This document shows positions 27,601 through 34,777 of a DNA stretch of 54,286 nucleotides, in pieces (position 1 is the stretch's first letter; each line of letters begins with the position of its first letter). A model generated the notes under the pieces. It was not told where the DNA came from, did not search any database, and was given only the letters and a program-made list of their open reading frames with translations. The position numbers and the translations under genes are program-made. Where the stretch lies: contig JAVBPA010000035.1 of NCBI GenBank assembly GCA_031549925.1, forward strand, positions 1-54,286, given 5' to 3'. The stretch is from JAVBPA01 sp031549925 (GTDB taxonomy: Bacteria; Bacillota; Clostridia; Oscillospirales; CAG-272).

Positions 27601-27742
27601 CGCATAAAGATTTAAAAAAAGCGGATTTACCTCTAATATTACGCCTTGCTTGAATATTATTTTCATACGGAATGAAATACGCATGAGGTTCTTCGCAGTT
27701 GACATGCAATGTTTTTAAATCTTTGTAATAATTTTTTATCAA
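24602..27742 (-). CDS. lacZ: Beta-galactosidase, GH2 (LacZ type)
   Basis: A 1046-residue cytoplasmic GH2 enzyme of the LacZ five-domain type: jelly-roll start, two Ig-like domains flanking a TIM barrel, and the C-terminal beta-galactosidase small-chain region (WRAPTDNDR onward). The acid/base is Glu455 (LGNESGYG) and the nucleophile Glu527 (CEYSHAMGNGPGD), the same spacing class as E. coli Glu461/Glu537. The start is TTG, with AGAGGT 7 bp upstream. No signal peptide. It follows a ThuA-like gene by 100 bp and is probably co-transcribed with it. It would remove terminal beta-galactose from imported oligosaccharides. Confidence 0.96.
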   Translation of the reverse strand: MIKNYYKDLKTLHVNCEEPHAYFIPYENNIQARRNIRGKSAFFKSLCGEWNFKFFQNILDVPDFLDADFNLNDFDKLTVPMNWQVALGRGYDVPNYTNINYPFPCDPPFIPDKNPCGLYIRDFNLTSLVLEEKDVLLNFEGADSAFYVWINDYFAAYSQVSHLTSEIDITKYLKAGRNTIKVLVFKWCEGSYLEDQDMWRLSGLFREVYLLYRDKKRIIDFFIKPIVKSDYKSASVTVEIQTNSSLNGKYAFFENAKYKSGISKDNEHIRRGTIAHGTFESSNTTVINFEIPSVNLWSDEDPVLYNLFIHAGNEVISQKIGFRSYEIIDGIVLVNGKAIKAKGVNRHDSHPFLGHATPLDHMKRDLLIMKAHNINMVRTSHYPNDPRFLELCDELGLYVIDECDIETHGMHSSPLGWSGLSNNPDWEEAYVDREKRTLERDKNRTCVIMWSLGNESGYGCNQKAMSRYIKSRDTSRFIHYEGAYIWMNDGVQQTDVVDIESRMYAHPNDIKKYLDDARYKQPFFLCEYSHAMGNGPGDLSAYWKLIYENKRIFGGCVWEFIDHSVAVFDEKTNKHYFTYGGDFGDFPNDGNFCIDGLVYPDRKISNSLLELKQAIMPAFINDLGEGVYSIKNLRYFKSFEDVNLYWCLERNGESVNDGIIKLSAAPQCEEIVKLKFNTNRPGYYFVKLSLRQNTAKPWANAGYEIGFAQFKVKSDFGLNHKDLHKHHYISNTNSFKQKFGVNVIKNNNYTIIYVDETHYIFDNTYGIITNIVNNGKNMLASPMHLTVWRAPTDNDRNIRWKWQNSAFNRAIEKCYSFDIIEKNDNSIKLQADISLGGHTNAPFLRTAVLYHITSKGELNISYKVKVAENVPFLPRFGLEFAMNEDTENFTYFGRGPMESYSDKRLASYVSKFETTVTDNYEPYIFPQENSSHDDTVWAAISNMAGHGLLISAPNTESFTVNDTFSINASHFSTKQLTETDHRHKLIPDKKTFVNVDYRQSGIGSNSCGPGLDEAWQLKEKEFCWNIVIKPVFINDINPFTELISFI

Positions 27743-27842
27743 AATAATTACCTCTTGTACTTTTTTAAAAAATTAATAAAATATTTTGTTAGATAATTTT
27801 CATTATTTTATGTATTAACTGTTTTTATGGATTTTTAAATTT

Positions 27843-28583
27843 TTACAGACCGTATTTTTCTTTAACAGAGGGAATCCAGGGACAGGAAGTCGGAGTTTTA
27901 ATTCCGAATTTGTTGGGTGCTGCCCAATGTATACCGTTGTTTAATATTTTTTCTACATATTCATTATGGTATGATTTGCAGCTTTCATGACCGGGTTGAA
28001 AATAAAAAACTTTTCCGATTCCGCGTAAAAAACAACATCCTGATCGGAATATATTTCCGTTTTTAAACCAGCTTGCAAAAACTAAAGCGTCAGGCTGAGG
28101 AATGTTGAAAGGTTCGCCGTATAATTCTTCTATATCAAGACAAAAAGATTCGGGTATTCCCGCAGCAATAGGATGAGAAGGAAGCAGATTCCAAACTATT
28201 TCCGGTTGATCATCACCCCAGGAAAGAGCTCCGTCCGTACCTACTATAGAACAAAACGGTTTTGATGCGTGAGCTGAATGCATAGCTATAAAACCCATAC
28301 CTTCAGAAATAACACGGCGTCGGATTTTTGCGACAAGCCCATCGTCAACATCACCGTGACGCATATGACCCCACCACATTAAAACATCGGTTGAATTAAG
28401 CACTTCATCGGGCAAACCCTGATAAGGATCATCAAGCGCGGCAAGACGGACATTTAAAGTTTCATCTTGATCCTGAAATGATTTTATAGTCGCATGTAAA
28501 CCTTCGGGATAAATTGATTTTACATATTCGTTATGTTTTTCATGAGTATATTCATTCCATATTGTAACATTAATTTTGTTCAT
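27843..28583 (-). CDS. ThuA-like protein
   Basis: A 246-residue protein of the ThuA family (class I glutamine amidotransferase-like fold). Family features are VTIWNEYTHEK, DVLMWWGHMRHGDV, GMGFIAMHSAHASKPFC, WNLLPSHPIAAG and KVFYFQPGHES. ThuA proteins lie in sugar-utilisation operons of many bacteria and are linked to trehalose or disaccharide catabolism; the reaction is poorly defined. It has a CGGAGG site and a good promoter on the minus strand, with lacZ downstream, which suggests a disaccharide substrate for the pair. Confidence 0.87.
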   Translation of the reverse strand: MNKINVTIWNEYTHEKHNEYVKSIYPEGLHATIKSFQDQDETLNVRLAALDDPYQGLPDEVLNSTDVLMWWGHMRHGDVDDGLVAKIRRRVISEGMGFIAMHSAHASKPFCSIVGTDGALSWGDDQPEIVWNLLPSHPIAAGIPESFCLDIEELYGEPFNIPQPDALVFASWFKNGNIFRSGCCFLRGIGKVFYFQPGHESCKSYHNEYVEKILNNGIHWAAPNKFGIKTPTSCPWIPSVKEKYGL

Positions 28584-28637
28584 TGCTAAACCTCCGTTAT
28601 ATATATTAATAAAAAAATTTTAATTATGACATTGACA

Positions 28638-28666
28638 ATTATTGCACATTTTATATCTTATGTCAA
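28638..28666 (-). promoter_or_regulatory. Promoter of the thuA-like-lacZ unit, with possible operator
   Basis: On the minus strand, TTGACA (28666-28661) and AATAAT (28643-28638) are separated by 17 bp. ATTGACA at 28631-28637 and TGTCAAT at 28661-28667 form a perfect 7-bp inverted repeat bracketing the promoter, a candidate repressor site. Confidence 0.6.
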
Positions 28667-28685
28667 TATTAAATAATTTAAAGTA

Positions 28686-28714
28686 TTTACAATGAACTTG
28701 TTTTATGATAAAAT
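28686..28714 (+). promoter_or_regulatory. Promoter for the small ORF and rsuA-type gene
   Basis: TTTACA (28686-28691), 17 bp, TAAAAT (28709-28714). It is divergent from the thuA promoter and lies 76 bp before the start of the small membrane peptide. Confidence 0.6.
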
Positions 28715-28789
28715 TCTATTTAAAATTATTATAAATAATATAAGAAAAGGCATACTAACAACGTATAATAAATACGGAGGTAATATGCT

Positions 28790-28882
28790 ATGATATGGGA
28801 TTTGCTGGCCGGTTTTTTTGCCGGGATATTTCTTATCGGAATATTTGCGGCTGTTTTATATTCAATTGTCACTTTTATTTAA
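28790..28882 (+). CDS. Small membrane peptide, 30 residues
   Basis: An open frame of 30 codons that begins MIWDLLAGFFAG and is hydrophobic almost throughout, enough for one membrane helix. CGGAGG ends 9 bp before the ATG, and a promoter lies upstream. A second ATG five bases earlier opens only ATG-CTA-TGA and overlaps this start, so initiation there would place the ribosome next to the true start. It ends 29 bp before the rsuA-type gene. The peptide has no name I recognise; translation is supported by the ribosome binding site and position rather than homology. Confidence 0.55.
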   Translation: MIWDLLAGFFAGIFLIGIFAAVLYSIVTFI

Positions 28883-28911
28883 AATTATAAAAAATATAAA
28901 TATAGATTGTT

Positions 28912-29616
28912 ATGAGAATAGATAAATTTTTAGTTTCGGCAGGAATATGCACACGTACAGAAGCTTCGCTTGCGGCAAAACGAGGTTTGATTGTTATCGA
29001 CGGAAGAGTTGTCAAAGATGTGTCCGATCATATAGATCCTCAAAAATGCCGAGTCATGTTTGACGGAGAATTAATCGAATACCGCGAATTTACTTATATT
29101 ATGCTGAACAAACCGGAAGGGTATATTAGTTCAACAGATGACCCTTCATCAGAAACAGTTTTATCGCTGCTTCCGGAAAGATTGCGTAAAATTAATTTAT
29201 TTCCGGCAGGGCGGCTTGACATTGATACTACAGGACTGCTTATATTGACAAATAACGGAAACCTGGCTCACAAACTTCTTTCACCCAAACATCATGTTGA
29301 TAAAACATATCTTTTCAGAGCATATAAAAGCTTGTCTGAAAAAGACATAAACGCACTGGAAAACGGAGTTAAAATTGAAGGGGGTTATGTCACGCAGTCT
29401 GCTAAAATCGAAATGACAGGGCTTGACATAGGTAAAATAACTATCCATGAAGGTAAATATCATCAAATAAAACAAATGTTTGAATCGGTTGCGAATAAAA
29501 TCATATATTTAGAGCGGATTGTATTTGCAGATATAACACTCGATGAAAAACTGGCTCGCGGAGATTGGCGATATCTTAACGAAAATGAACAAAAAATATT
29601 AGAAAATCATATGTAA
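28912..29616 (+). CDS. rRNA pseudouridine synthase, RsuA/RluB family
   Basis: A 234-residue enzyme with an N-terminal S4 RNA-binding domain (MRIDKFLVSAG to about residue 60) and a catalytic domain. The catalytic motif is AGRLDIDTTGLLILTNNG, where the Asp after RL is the nucleophile; the RsuA-type EGKYHQIKQMF follows. The HQIKQMF form points to the RsuA side (pseudouridine 516 of 16S rRNA) rather than RluB. There is no good ribosome binding site directly upstream, so translation may depend on the small ORF before it. Tex follows 22 bp after the stop. Confidence 0.9.
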   Translation: MRIDKFLVSAGICTRTEASLAAKRGLIVIDGRVVKDVSDHIDPQKCRVMFDGELIEYREFTYIMLNKPEGYISSTDDPSSETVLSLLPERLRKINLFPAGRLDIDTTGLLILTNNGNLAHKLLSPKHHVDKTYLFRAYKSLSEKDINALENGVKIEGGYVTQSAKIEMTGLDIGKITIHEGKYHQIKQMFESVANKIIYLERIVFADITLDEKLARGDWRYLNENEQKILENHM

Positions 29617-29638
29617 ATTAGGCAGGAAGTATATATTT

Positions 29639-31819
29639 ATGGACATAAACAGAACATTATCGGATGAACTGGGACTTACAAAAAAACAAATAGACGCTAC
29701 AGTTGCCTTGATAGATGAGGGAAATACGATTCCTTTTATCGCAAGATACAGAAAAGAAGTTACGGGTTCAGTAGATGACGGAACTCTTCGCTTATTATAT
29801 GACAGATTAAATTATTTAAGAGGTTTTGATAAAAGACGTTCTGAAATTAAAGCGTCTATTGCGGAACAAGGAAAATTAACAGATGAAATTTCGGTTTCCC
29901 TTGATAACGCGCTGACACTTACAGAATTGGAAGATATATATCGTCCGTTCAAACCGCATAGAAAAACACGCGCTTCGGTTGCAAGAGAGCGCGGACTTGA
30001 AGATCTCGCTTTGATTTTAATAATGCAGGAGGAATACTGCGAACGGGAAATAGAAGAAATCGCAGCAGATTTTATAAACGAAGAAAAAGAAGTTTGCACC
30101 ATAGAAGACGCGCTTAACGGAGCTTGTGATATAATAGCGGAAGATATTTCTGATAACGCAGAATACCGGCACGAAATACGCGATATGACGTTTGAATACG
30201 GATTTATAAATTCCGTTAAAACCAAAGATGTCGAAAAATCCGTTCCTTCCGCAAAAACAGGGAAAGATACATATGAGCAATATTATGAATACAATGAAAA
30301 AATTTCAAATATTCCAGAACATAGAATACTGGCTTTAAACCGTGCGGAAAACGAAGGAATTATAAAATTTTCCGTGGAAATAGATACTTGTATACCTCTT
30401 AATTTTTTATATCAGCGTGTTTTAGAGCCTCATTCGAGTCCGGCTATGAAATATGTATCAAGAGCAGTAATTGACAGTTACAGCCGTTTGATTGCTCCCT
30501 CGATAGAACGTGAAATAAAATCGGATTTGTTTGACAGAGCTTCGGAAGGAGCGATAAAACTTTTCGCTGAAAATTTAAAAAATCTCCTGATGCAAGCCCC
30601 TGTAAGAGGATTTGTAGTCATGGGGCTTGATCCGGGATACCGCACCGGATGTAAGCTTGCAGTTGTGGATAAAACCGGAAAAGTAATTGATACGGCTGTT
30701 ATATATCCGACAAAACCTTTTGAAAAAATACCCGAAGCTAAAGCTATAGTATTAAAATTGATTAAAAAATATAATGTAAATATAATAGCTATCGGGAATG
30801 GAACAGCTTCGAGAGAGAGCGAAATGTTTATAGCGGATGTACTGCGTGAAATTAAAGAGGAAGTTAAATATATCATAGTTTCCGAAGCTGGAGCTTCGGT
30901 TTATTCAGTTTCTGAAACCGGAGCAAAAGAATTTCCCGATTTTGATGTAACTCAGCGAAGTGCAGTTTCAATAGCGCGCAGATTGCAAGATCCGCTTGCG
31001 GAACTGATTAAAATCGATCCTAAATCCATAGGTGTGGGACAATACCAGCATGACATGAAACCCAATCGGCTCGGAGAAGCGCTTGGAGGAGTGGTCGAAG
31101 ATTGCGTTAATAAAGTGGGAGTTGATTTAAATACAGCTTCCGGAGCGCTGCTTTCATATGTAGCCGGAATCGGTGAAGCTTCCGCTAAAAATATTGTTAA
31201 ATACCGCGAGGAAAACGGAGAATTTAAATCAAGAGTGGAAGTACTCAAAGTACCGAGGATAGGAAAACGGGCATACGAACAATGCGCCGGATTTTTACGT
31301 GTACCCGCATCAGAAGAAATTTTTGATAATACCGGTGTTCATCCGGAATCATATAAAGCCGCAAAAGAATTACTTGCTTTATTAAAAATCAACAAAAGCG
31401 ATTTAAAAAATAAAAAGACATTAAACATCGCTTCAGCGGCACAAAATTACGGTATCGAAAAATTGTGCCTTGAAATAGGAATAGGTGAACCTACTTTAAA
31501 AGATATAATAAACGAAATGGATAAACCGGGACGCGATCCGCGCGACAGTCTTCCTGCGCCTGAATTCCGTTCGGATATACTTGATATTAAAGATTTAAGC
31601 GTAAATATGCTTCTTACCGGAACTGTAAGAAATGTAATAGATTTCGGAGCTTTCGTTGATATTGGAGTACACCAGGACGGACTTGTACATATATCACAAA
31701 TGTCCACAAAATTTATTAAACATCCGTCAGAAGTTGTTTCTGTGGGTGATATTGTTTCTGTCAGAATTTTATCTGTAGACACAGAAAGAGGTAAAATTTC
31801 ACTTACAATGAAAATATAG
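29639..31819 (+). CDS. tex: Tex-family RNA-binding protein
   Basis: A 726-residue Tex protein. The N-terminal Tex-N region includes NTIPFIARYRKEVTGSVDDG and LEDIYRPFKPHRKTRA; the YqgF-like RNase H fold contains VMGLDPGYRTGCKLAVVD and IAIGNGTASRESE; helix-hairpin-helix motifs (ASGALLSYVAGIG, FKSRVEVLKVPRIG) follow, and a C-terminal S1 domain (about 650-722) ends the protein. Tex binds nucleic acid and influences transcription; its mechanism is not fixed. Length is typical. It lies 22 bp after the pseudouridine synthase with AGGAAG upstream. Confidence 0.96.
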   Translation: MDINRTLSDELGLTKKQIDATVALIDEGNTIPFIARYRKEVTGSVDDGTLRLLYDRLNYLRGFDKRRSEIKASIAEQGKLTDEISVSLDNALTLTELEDIYRPFKPHRKTRASVARERGLEDLALILIMQEEYCEREIEEIAADFINEEKEVCTIEDALNGACDIIAEDISDNAEYRHEIRDMTFEYGFINSVKTKDVEKSVPSAKTGKDTYEQYYEYNEKISNIPEHRILALNRAENEGIIKFSVEIDTCIPLNFLYQRVLEPHSSPAMKYVSRAVIDSYSRLIAPSIEREIKSDLFDRASEGAIKLFAENLKNLLMQAPVRGFVVMGLDPGYRTGCKLAVVDKTGKVIDTAVIYPTKPFEKIPEAKAIVLKLIKKYNVNIIAIGNGTASRESEMFIADVLREIKEEVKYIIVSEAGASVYSVSETGAKEFPDFDVTQRSAVSIARRLQDPLAELIKIDPKSIGVGQYQHDMKPNRLGEALGGVVEDCVNKVGVDLNTASGALLSYVAGIGEASAKNIVKYREENGEFKSRVEVLKVPRIGKRAYEQCAGFLRVPASEEIFDNTGVHPESYKAAKELLALLKINKSDLKNKKTLNIASAAQNYGIEKLCLEIGIGEPTLKDIINEMDKPGRDPRDSLPAPEFRSDILDIKDLSVNMLLTGTVRNVIDFGAFVDIGVHQDGLVHISQMSTKFIKHPSEVVSVGDIVSVRILSVDTERGKISLTMKI

Positions 31820-32108
31820 TGATTTCTAATATATTAGAATTAATATTAAAGTTATCAGTTATCCATTCATAAATTATTTTTTTATATTGTGCAGTATGCA
31901 TAAATGAAATATAAAAACTTTGGAGAAATAATCTCTTTTAAAAAGTGAAAAAATTTGATAGAATATACAAAGATAAAAAAATCCGTATGAATATCATTTT
32001 ACAAATCGGTTTTATATCATTTCATATAATTCGGTTATTATAAATTAAAATCAAACCGGATTTACTGCTGTAGTATGGATTATACAAATTATTGAGGAGG
32101 ATTTTTAT
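31820..32108. other. Intergenic leader before the ABC ATPase gene
   Basis: A 289-bp AT-rich gap. I see no terminator for tex and only a weak candidate promoter (TTTTAA, 17 bp, TAGAAT at 31936-31964). AAATCCG near 31979 could pair with CGGATTT near 32060, closing a long loop, but the match is short. AGGAGG at the end serves the next gene. Confidence 0.4.
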
Positions 32109-33218
32109 ATGGCAAGCTTATCACTTAAACATATTTATAAAAAATATCCGGGCGGCGTTACGGCTGTTTCAGATTTCTCACTTGAAATCAAAGACAAAGA
32201 GTTTTTAATTCTTGTCGGACCTTCGGGATGCGGAAAAACAACAACTCTTCGTATGATTGCGGGACTTGAAGAAATTACAGAAGGCGAACTTTTCATAGGC
32301 GACCGTCTCGTAAATGATATAGCACCGAAAGACAGAGATATTGCGATGGTTTTCCAGAACTATGCGTTGTATCCTCATATGACAGTATTTGATAACATGG
32401 CTTTCGGTTTGAAATTACGTAAAACCCCGAAAGAAGAAATTAAACGCCGCGTTGAAGAAGCTGCGCGTATACTTGATATCACCCACTTGCTTGACAGACG
32501 TCCGAAGGCTCTTTCCGGCGGACAAAAACAACGTGTTGCTCTCGGCCGTGCTATCGTTCGTGAACCTAAGGTATTCTTGCTTGACGAACCGCTTTCCAAC
32601 CTTGACGCTAAATTACGTTCACAAATGAGAACAGAGCTTACGAAGATACATCAAAAAGTCGGAACAACGTTCGTATACGTAACACATGACCAGGTAGAGG
32701 CTATGACGATGGCTACCCGTATCGTTGTTATGAAAGACGGTCTTATTCAGCAGGTTGATACTCCTCAGAATCTGTATGACCTTCCGGTTAATATATTTGT
32801 CGCGGGATTTATCGGAACTCCTATGATGAACTTCATCAACTGTACTCTCGAACAAAAAGGCGATGACTGCTTCATTAAATTCGGAAATAACCGTTTAAAA
32901 TTACCGCCTGAAAAATCCACGAACCCTGTATTGAAAGATTATATAGGAAAAGAAATCGTTATAGGTATCAGACCTGAGTGTCTCTACGATGATGACAGAG
33001 TATCAAAAATGCCTGAAAATATAATCCAGACTTTTGTTGAAGTTACAGAGTTAATGGGAGCGGAAATTTATCTGTATCTCTTAACAGACGAACAGCCGCT
33101 TATAGCTCGTGTTTCTGCACGCAGCACAGCCCGTACAGGCGACACAATTAAAATTGCTATTGATACATCCCGTGTTCATATATTCGATAAAGATACTGAA
33201 CGCTGCGTTCTCCATTAA
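32109..33218 (+). CDS. msmX: Sugar ABC transporter ATPase, MsmX/UgpC type
   Basis: A 369-residue ATPase of the CUT1 carbohydrate importer family. Walker A is GPSGCGKTTT, the Q-loop VFQNYALYPHMTVFDNM, signature LSGGQKQRVALGRAIV, Walker B VFLLDEPLSNLDAKLR and the H-loop VYVTHDQVEAMTMATR; a C-terminal MalK-like regulatory OB domain (about 240-369) follows. No permease or binding protein adjoins it, as for MsmX in Bacillus, which energises several sugar importers. It could power the importer that uses the lipoprotein at 48261-49709. It has an AGGAGG site, and its codon choice looks more biased than that of its neighbours, suggesting high expression. Confidence 0.93.
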   Translation: MASLSLKHIYKKYPGGVTAVSDFSLEIKDKEFLILVGPSGCGKTTTLRMIAGLEEITEGELFIGDRLVNDIAPKDRDIAMVFQNYALYPHMTVFDNMAFGLKLRKTPKEEIKRRVEEAARILDITHLLDRRPKALSGGQKQRVALGRAIVREPKVFLLDEPLSNLDAKLRSQMRTELTKIHQKVGTTFVYVTHDQVEAMTMATRIVVMKDGLIQQVDTPQNLYDLPVNIFVAGFIGTPMMNFINCTLEQKGDDCFIKFGNNRLKLPPEKSTNPVLKDYIGKEIVIGIRPECLYDDDRVSKMPENIIQTFVEVTELMGAEIYLYLLTDEQPLIARVSARSTARTGDTIKIAIDTSRVHIFDKDTERCVLH

Positions 33219-33281
33219 AACATATTAAGTATTAAATATCAAGTATCAATTTACAATAAAAGTTATATAAAAATTTCAATG

Positions 33282-33330
33282 AAAATAACGCCTACTCTAC
33301 TTTAATGAGCAAGCGTTATTTTTTATTATT
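33282..33330 (+). terminator. Terminator of msmX, overlapping the end of tadA
   Basis: AAAATAACGC (33282-33291) pairs exactly with GCGTTATTTT (33313-33322), followed by TTATTATTTTTT. The T run doubles as the last codons of the convergent tadA gene. Confidence 0.85.
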
Positions 33331-33846
33331 TTTTCTTAAATCAGAAAAGAATGATTGTAATAAATATAAACATTCTTTTTCCATGACAGGATAAACCAAA
33401 ATTGTTTTATGATTCAAAGGATACGAATTTACATTTAATACAGATCCGAACGCTCCGGCTTTGTAATCTTTTACTCCGTAAACTACACGTTTGATACGCG
33501 AATTAATTATCGCTCCGGCACACATGACGCACGGTTCAAGAGTTACATATATTGTACATTCGTCAAGCCTCCAGCTTTGCAAATGACTGCAAGCTTTTTG
33601 TATAGCTTCGATTTCGGCGTGACGGATCGAACATTTACCGCGTTCTCTCATATTATAACCGGTTCCGATTACAATATTACTGTCATTTATTATATTTTGA
33701 TTTTTATAATATTCGTTTTTCGTTACATCGCCGTTTATTATAACCGCTCCTACGGGAACTTCTCCGAGGTTTCCCGCTTGTTTTGCCAGTATTATTGCAG
33801 CGTTCATGAAAAATTCATTATTTTTTGTTATAATGCTGTCATTCAT
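33316..33846 (-). CDS. tadA: tRNA-specific adenosine deaminase TadA
   Basis: A 176-residue zinc deaminase converting A34 to inosine in tRNA-Arg. Zinc and catalytic residues are visible: His76 and Glu78 in HAEIEAIQKA, Cys106 and Cys109 in PCVMCAGAI. The segment between GAVII and HAE is longer than usual (NGDVTKNEYYKNQNIINDS region), which shifts the zinc residues about 20 positions from E. coli numbering. The frame extends upstream, but the ATG at 33846 matches the family start and has AAGGT 10-11 bp before it. It overlaps the stop of the CPBP gene by 4 bp, implying coupling. Its 3' end runs into the msmX terminator. Confidence 0.93.
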   Translation of the reverse strand: MNDSIITKNNEFFMNAAIILAKQAGNLGEVPVGAVIINGDVTKNEYYKNQNIINDSNIVIGTGYNMRERGKCSIRHAEIEAIQKACSHLQSWRLDECTIYVTLEPCVMCAGAIINSRIKRVVYGVKDYKAGAFGSVLNVNSYPLNHKTILVYPVMEKECLYLLQSFFSDLRKNNKK

Positions 33847-34742
33847 ATATAAAAATACCTTAATGATATTATAGTAAATACCGCTATATACACAAAAGCA
33901 GGAAATGATAACCAAAAAGTCTCAAAATATTGTTTGCTTTGAGGATTATATTCCTTCAATTGCTTAAAATATCCTTTTATCAGCAAAATTACCATAGATA
34001 AAATTCCGGATGTAAATATTGCCAAAATCATTATACCGATAAATAAACCGTTACGATAAAACGTTGTCAGCAAAAAAAATATAAAATTGCAAAATAAATG
34101 AAGTATCATAGAAGGTATTTGTGAATTGTATATTTTTGTTACATAACCTAAAATTAAACCTCCGGCTGCGGCGTAAAATATTTTTTCGGGATTAGCATGC
34201 ATTAAACCGAATAATATTGCTTGTGTTATAATTGCGAATTTTATAGAAGTTTCCGATAATAAACGCATTATTAAACCTCGGAAAAGATATTCTTCAAAAA
34301 CAGCGGGAATTATAACAACAGATATAAAATAAACTATATAAACCGAAAATGATGATGAAGCAATAATTATTTCATTGTTTTCTGTTATGGTTTTGTAATT
34401 AAAAAAAGAAGATAATATAAAGCTTGTAATCATTCCGGTAATTAATATTACCGCAGGTAATAAAAACAATAAAAAAGGCGAAAATTTTACGAATTTTATG
34501 TTAACCGGACAAACGGTTTTTATTTCTTTTGATGATAGTATTATTATTACAGATAAAAAAAATCCTGCATATTTTAAAAATAAAGTTATAATTAATCTGA
34601 AACATTCCAGAAATATTGAATTGAAAGGCGATGAAAAAAATTTTGTGATTATATAAGGAGTTAAAAAATTTAATATTAAATTTAATGTAAGAACAAATAA
34701 TATTAAATTAAATCTTGTTCTATATTTTATTATATCATTCAT
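33843..34742 (-). CDS. CPBP-family intramembrane glutamic endopeptidase
   Basis: A 299-residue polytopic membrane protein with about eight hydrophobic segments. The CPBP (Rce1/CAAX protease-like) residues are present: Glu150-Glu151 and Arg155 in EEYLFRG, and His182 in FGLMHANPE. Bacterial members process membrane or prenylated substrates or immunity peptides; the substrate here is unknown. It is divergent from the M23/G5 envelope gene with only about 35 bp between starts, and is followed by tadA in the same operon. Confidence 0.87.
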   Translation of the reverse strand: MNDIIKYRTRFNLILFVLTLNLILNFLTPYIITKFFSSPFNSIFLECFRLIITLFLKYAGFFLSVIIILSSKEIKTVCPVNIKFVKFSPFLLFLLPAVILITGMITSFILSSFFNYKTITENNEIIIASSSFSVYIVYFISVVIIPAVFEEYLFRGLIMRLLSETSIKFAIITQAILFGLMHANPEKIFYAAAGGLILGYVTKIYNSQIPSMILHLFCNFIFFLLTTFYRNGLFIGIMILAIFTSGILSMVILLIKGYFKQLKEYNPQSKQYFETFWLSFPAFVYIAVFTIISLRYFYI

Positions 34743-34777
34743 AAAAAAAAATTAAAAGGTATATTCATCTATTTTTG

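Noticed and set aside
31979..32066. Riboswitch or structured leader before msmX
   Set aside because: Only a 7-bp closing match (AAATCCG/CGGATTT) over a long AT-rich loop is visible; no known aptamer core was recognised.
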